Below, one piece after another: positions 5,141-5,830 of a stretch of DNA of 5,830 nt. The stretch's first letter is position 1, and every line of letters begins with the position of its first letter. The DNA is from Flavobacteriales bacterium (lineage in GTDB: Bacteria > Bacteroidota > Bacteroidia > NS11-12g > UBA955). Position numbers and translations under genes: made by a program. Where the stretch lies: positions 1 to 5,830 of the forward strand of contig CANIZU010000125.1 of NCBI GenBank assembly GCA_947472115.1, in the 5' to 3' direction. Under the pieces are notes generated by a model. That model saw nothing but the letters and a program-made list of their open reading frames with translations, was not told the DNA's origin and ran no database searches.

Positions 5141-5830
5141 TTAATGTCCGCTCGTGATTTTGAGAATCGTGGGACTCGTCAAGATTTTCCAGGCATCTTC
5201 GTTTTGCACTTTGTACAAGAACAATCCGTGATAGGTGTGTCCCAATTTTTCCGTGAAGTTGAATTGAGGTTTGATGATCAGGCTATCTTGAACGGTTAGG
5301 AAGGGCAGTTGGTTTGGGGTTGTGCGGGAGAGAAAATAGCGGGGTTTTTTGGGATTGAAAGGAAAGTGTTGGGGGTAGAATTCAAATCCATAAGTCCAAT
5401 TTTTGGGATTGGGGGATTGGGCGAGCCAATAGTCGGCGATGGGTTCCCCCAGGATATCTCCGGCGGGGATGGAATTGAGGTTTTTGTTGAGGAATTCTAT
5501 GGCGGTGCTGGGTTTTCTCTGGTTGCGTTGAAGGATTGCAAATGAATGACGGATTGTCCAGGGGCTAAGCAATGAAATAATAAAAATTAGGGATATCCAG
5601 GGTGTAAAGCGATGTGAATGATTATTTTCTGTGGGGCTTGCAGATTGATTGGATTTTAGAATATTGCGCCAATGATACAATGGGTTCCAAGGTAGTTTAG
5701 GTTTGAAATTTTGCAAATAAACGGCGATAACCAAAAGCCCCAAAAGATGCTGTACGGGGTAGTAGCGGTGTTGGGGAGTAAGAAATATGGCAGTGGGTAT
5801 CGCAAAAGAAAGGTAGAGTATGGGGATGAG
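5141..5830 (-). CDS. Membrane protein C-terminus, possible GT-C type glycosyltransferase (5'-truncated by window edge)
   Basis: The frame is open from the right edge to the TAA at 5143-5141, giving 229 residues of a C-terminal part; an internal TTG at 5743 is not a credible start because coding continues upstream of it. Three hydrophobic segments are visible at about residues 1-17 (cut by the edge), 28-39 and 77-92. A loop between the first two reads TPQHRYYPVQH (18-28), resembling the 'RY-P' loop before the last helices of GT-C enzymes (ArnT/PMT-like, lipid-linked sugar donors). After the last helix comes a soluble, probably extracytoplasmic domain (about 100-229) that starts STAIEFLNKNL and is rich in Pro, Asn and aromatic residues. 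This topology fits GT-C proteins, but the N-terminal catalytic Asp motif would lie outside the window. Other polytopic membrane proteins remain possible. Codons are C- and A-rich, unlike the plus-strand genes. Confidence 0.5.
   Translation of the reverse strand, partial: LIPILYLSFAIPTAIFLTPQHRYYPVQHLLGLLVIAVYLQNFKPKLPWNPLYHWRNILKSNQSASPTENNHSHRFTPWISLIFIISLLSPWTIRHSFAILQRNQRKPSTAIEFLNKNLNSIPAGDILGEPIADYWLAQSPNPKNWTYGFEFYPQHFPFNPKKPRYFLSRTTPNQLPFLTVQDSLIIKPQFNFTEKLGHTYHGLFLYKVQNEDAWKILTSPTILKITSGH

Noticed and set aside
5309..5545. Gly/Val-rich plus-strand open frame of about 78 codons
   Set aside because: It is the shadow of the minus-strand membrane-protein gene, caused by the strong G excess on the plus strand.

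Overview
The window looks like ordinary chromosomal DNA of a member of the Bacteroidota (Flavobacteriia/Cytophagia/Chitinophagia-like; I cannot resolve the genus). Three things point there: a gene of the DUF5103 / type IX secretion 'Plug' family, which I know only from this phylum; promoter-like TAnnTTTG elements directly before two start codons, with no convincing Shine-Dalgarno sequences; and protein sequences of typical Bacteroidota flavour. No mobile element, RNA gene, CRISPR array or phage gene is visible.

Layout. Positions 1-1249 hold a two-gene minus-strand operon: a FecE-type (iron-siderophore/cobalamin uptake class) ABC ATPase at 536-1249, followed 16 bp later by a tRNA1(Val) adenine-N6 methyltransferase (TrmN) that runs off the left edge. 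A tight divergent junction of about 33 bp separates this from a plus-strand GNAT acetyltransferase (1283-1774). Next come a large plus-strand ABC-F ribosome-associated ATPase of the YheS type (1834-3813, GTG start) and the DUF5103/T9SS Plug protein (3845-5137). Each of the last two has a TAnnTTTG motif ending only 4-5 nt before its start codon, suggesting separate, nearly leaderless transcripts. From 5141 to the right edge a minus-strand gene converges on Plug with a 3-bp gap. It encodes the C-terminal 229 residues of a multi-pass membrane protein, possibly a GT-C type glycosyltransferase.

How the genes relate. Two themes can be read, translation/tRNA biology (TrmN, ABC-F) and the cell envelope (Plug, membrane protein, iron-type ATPase), but I see no dedicated multi-gene system. 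The ATPase has no permease or binding-protein partner in view. The plus strand is G-rich over C even where genes lie on the minus strand, which suggests that it is the leading replication strand here. I found no credible previously undescribed system. The points most worth checking are the start-proximal promoters, the orphan ATPase with an altered Q-loop, a GC-rich 9-bp tandem repeat inside trmN, and the ABC-F/Plug neighbourhood.
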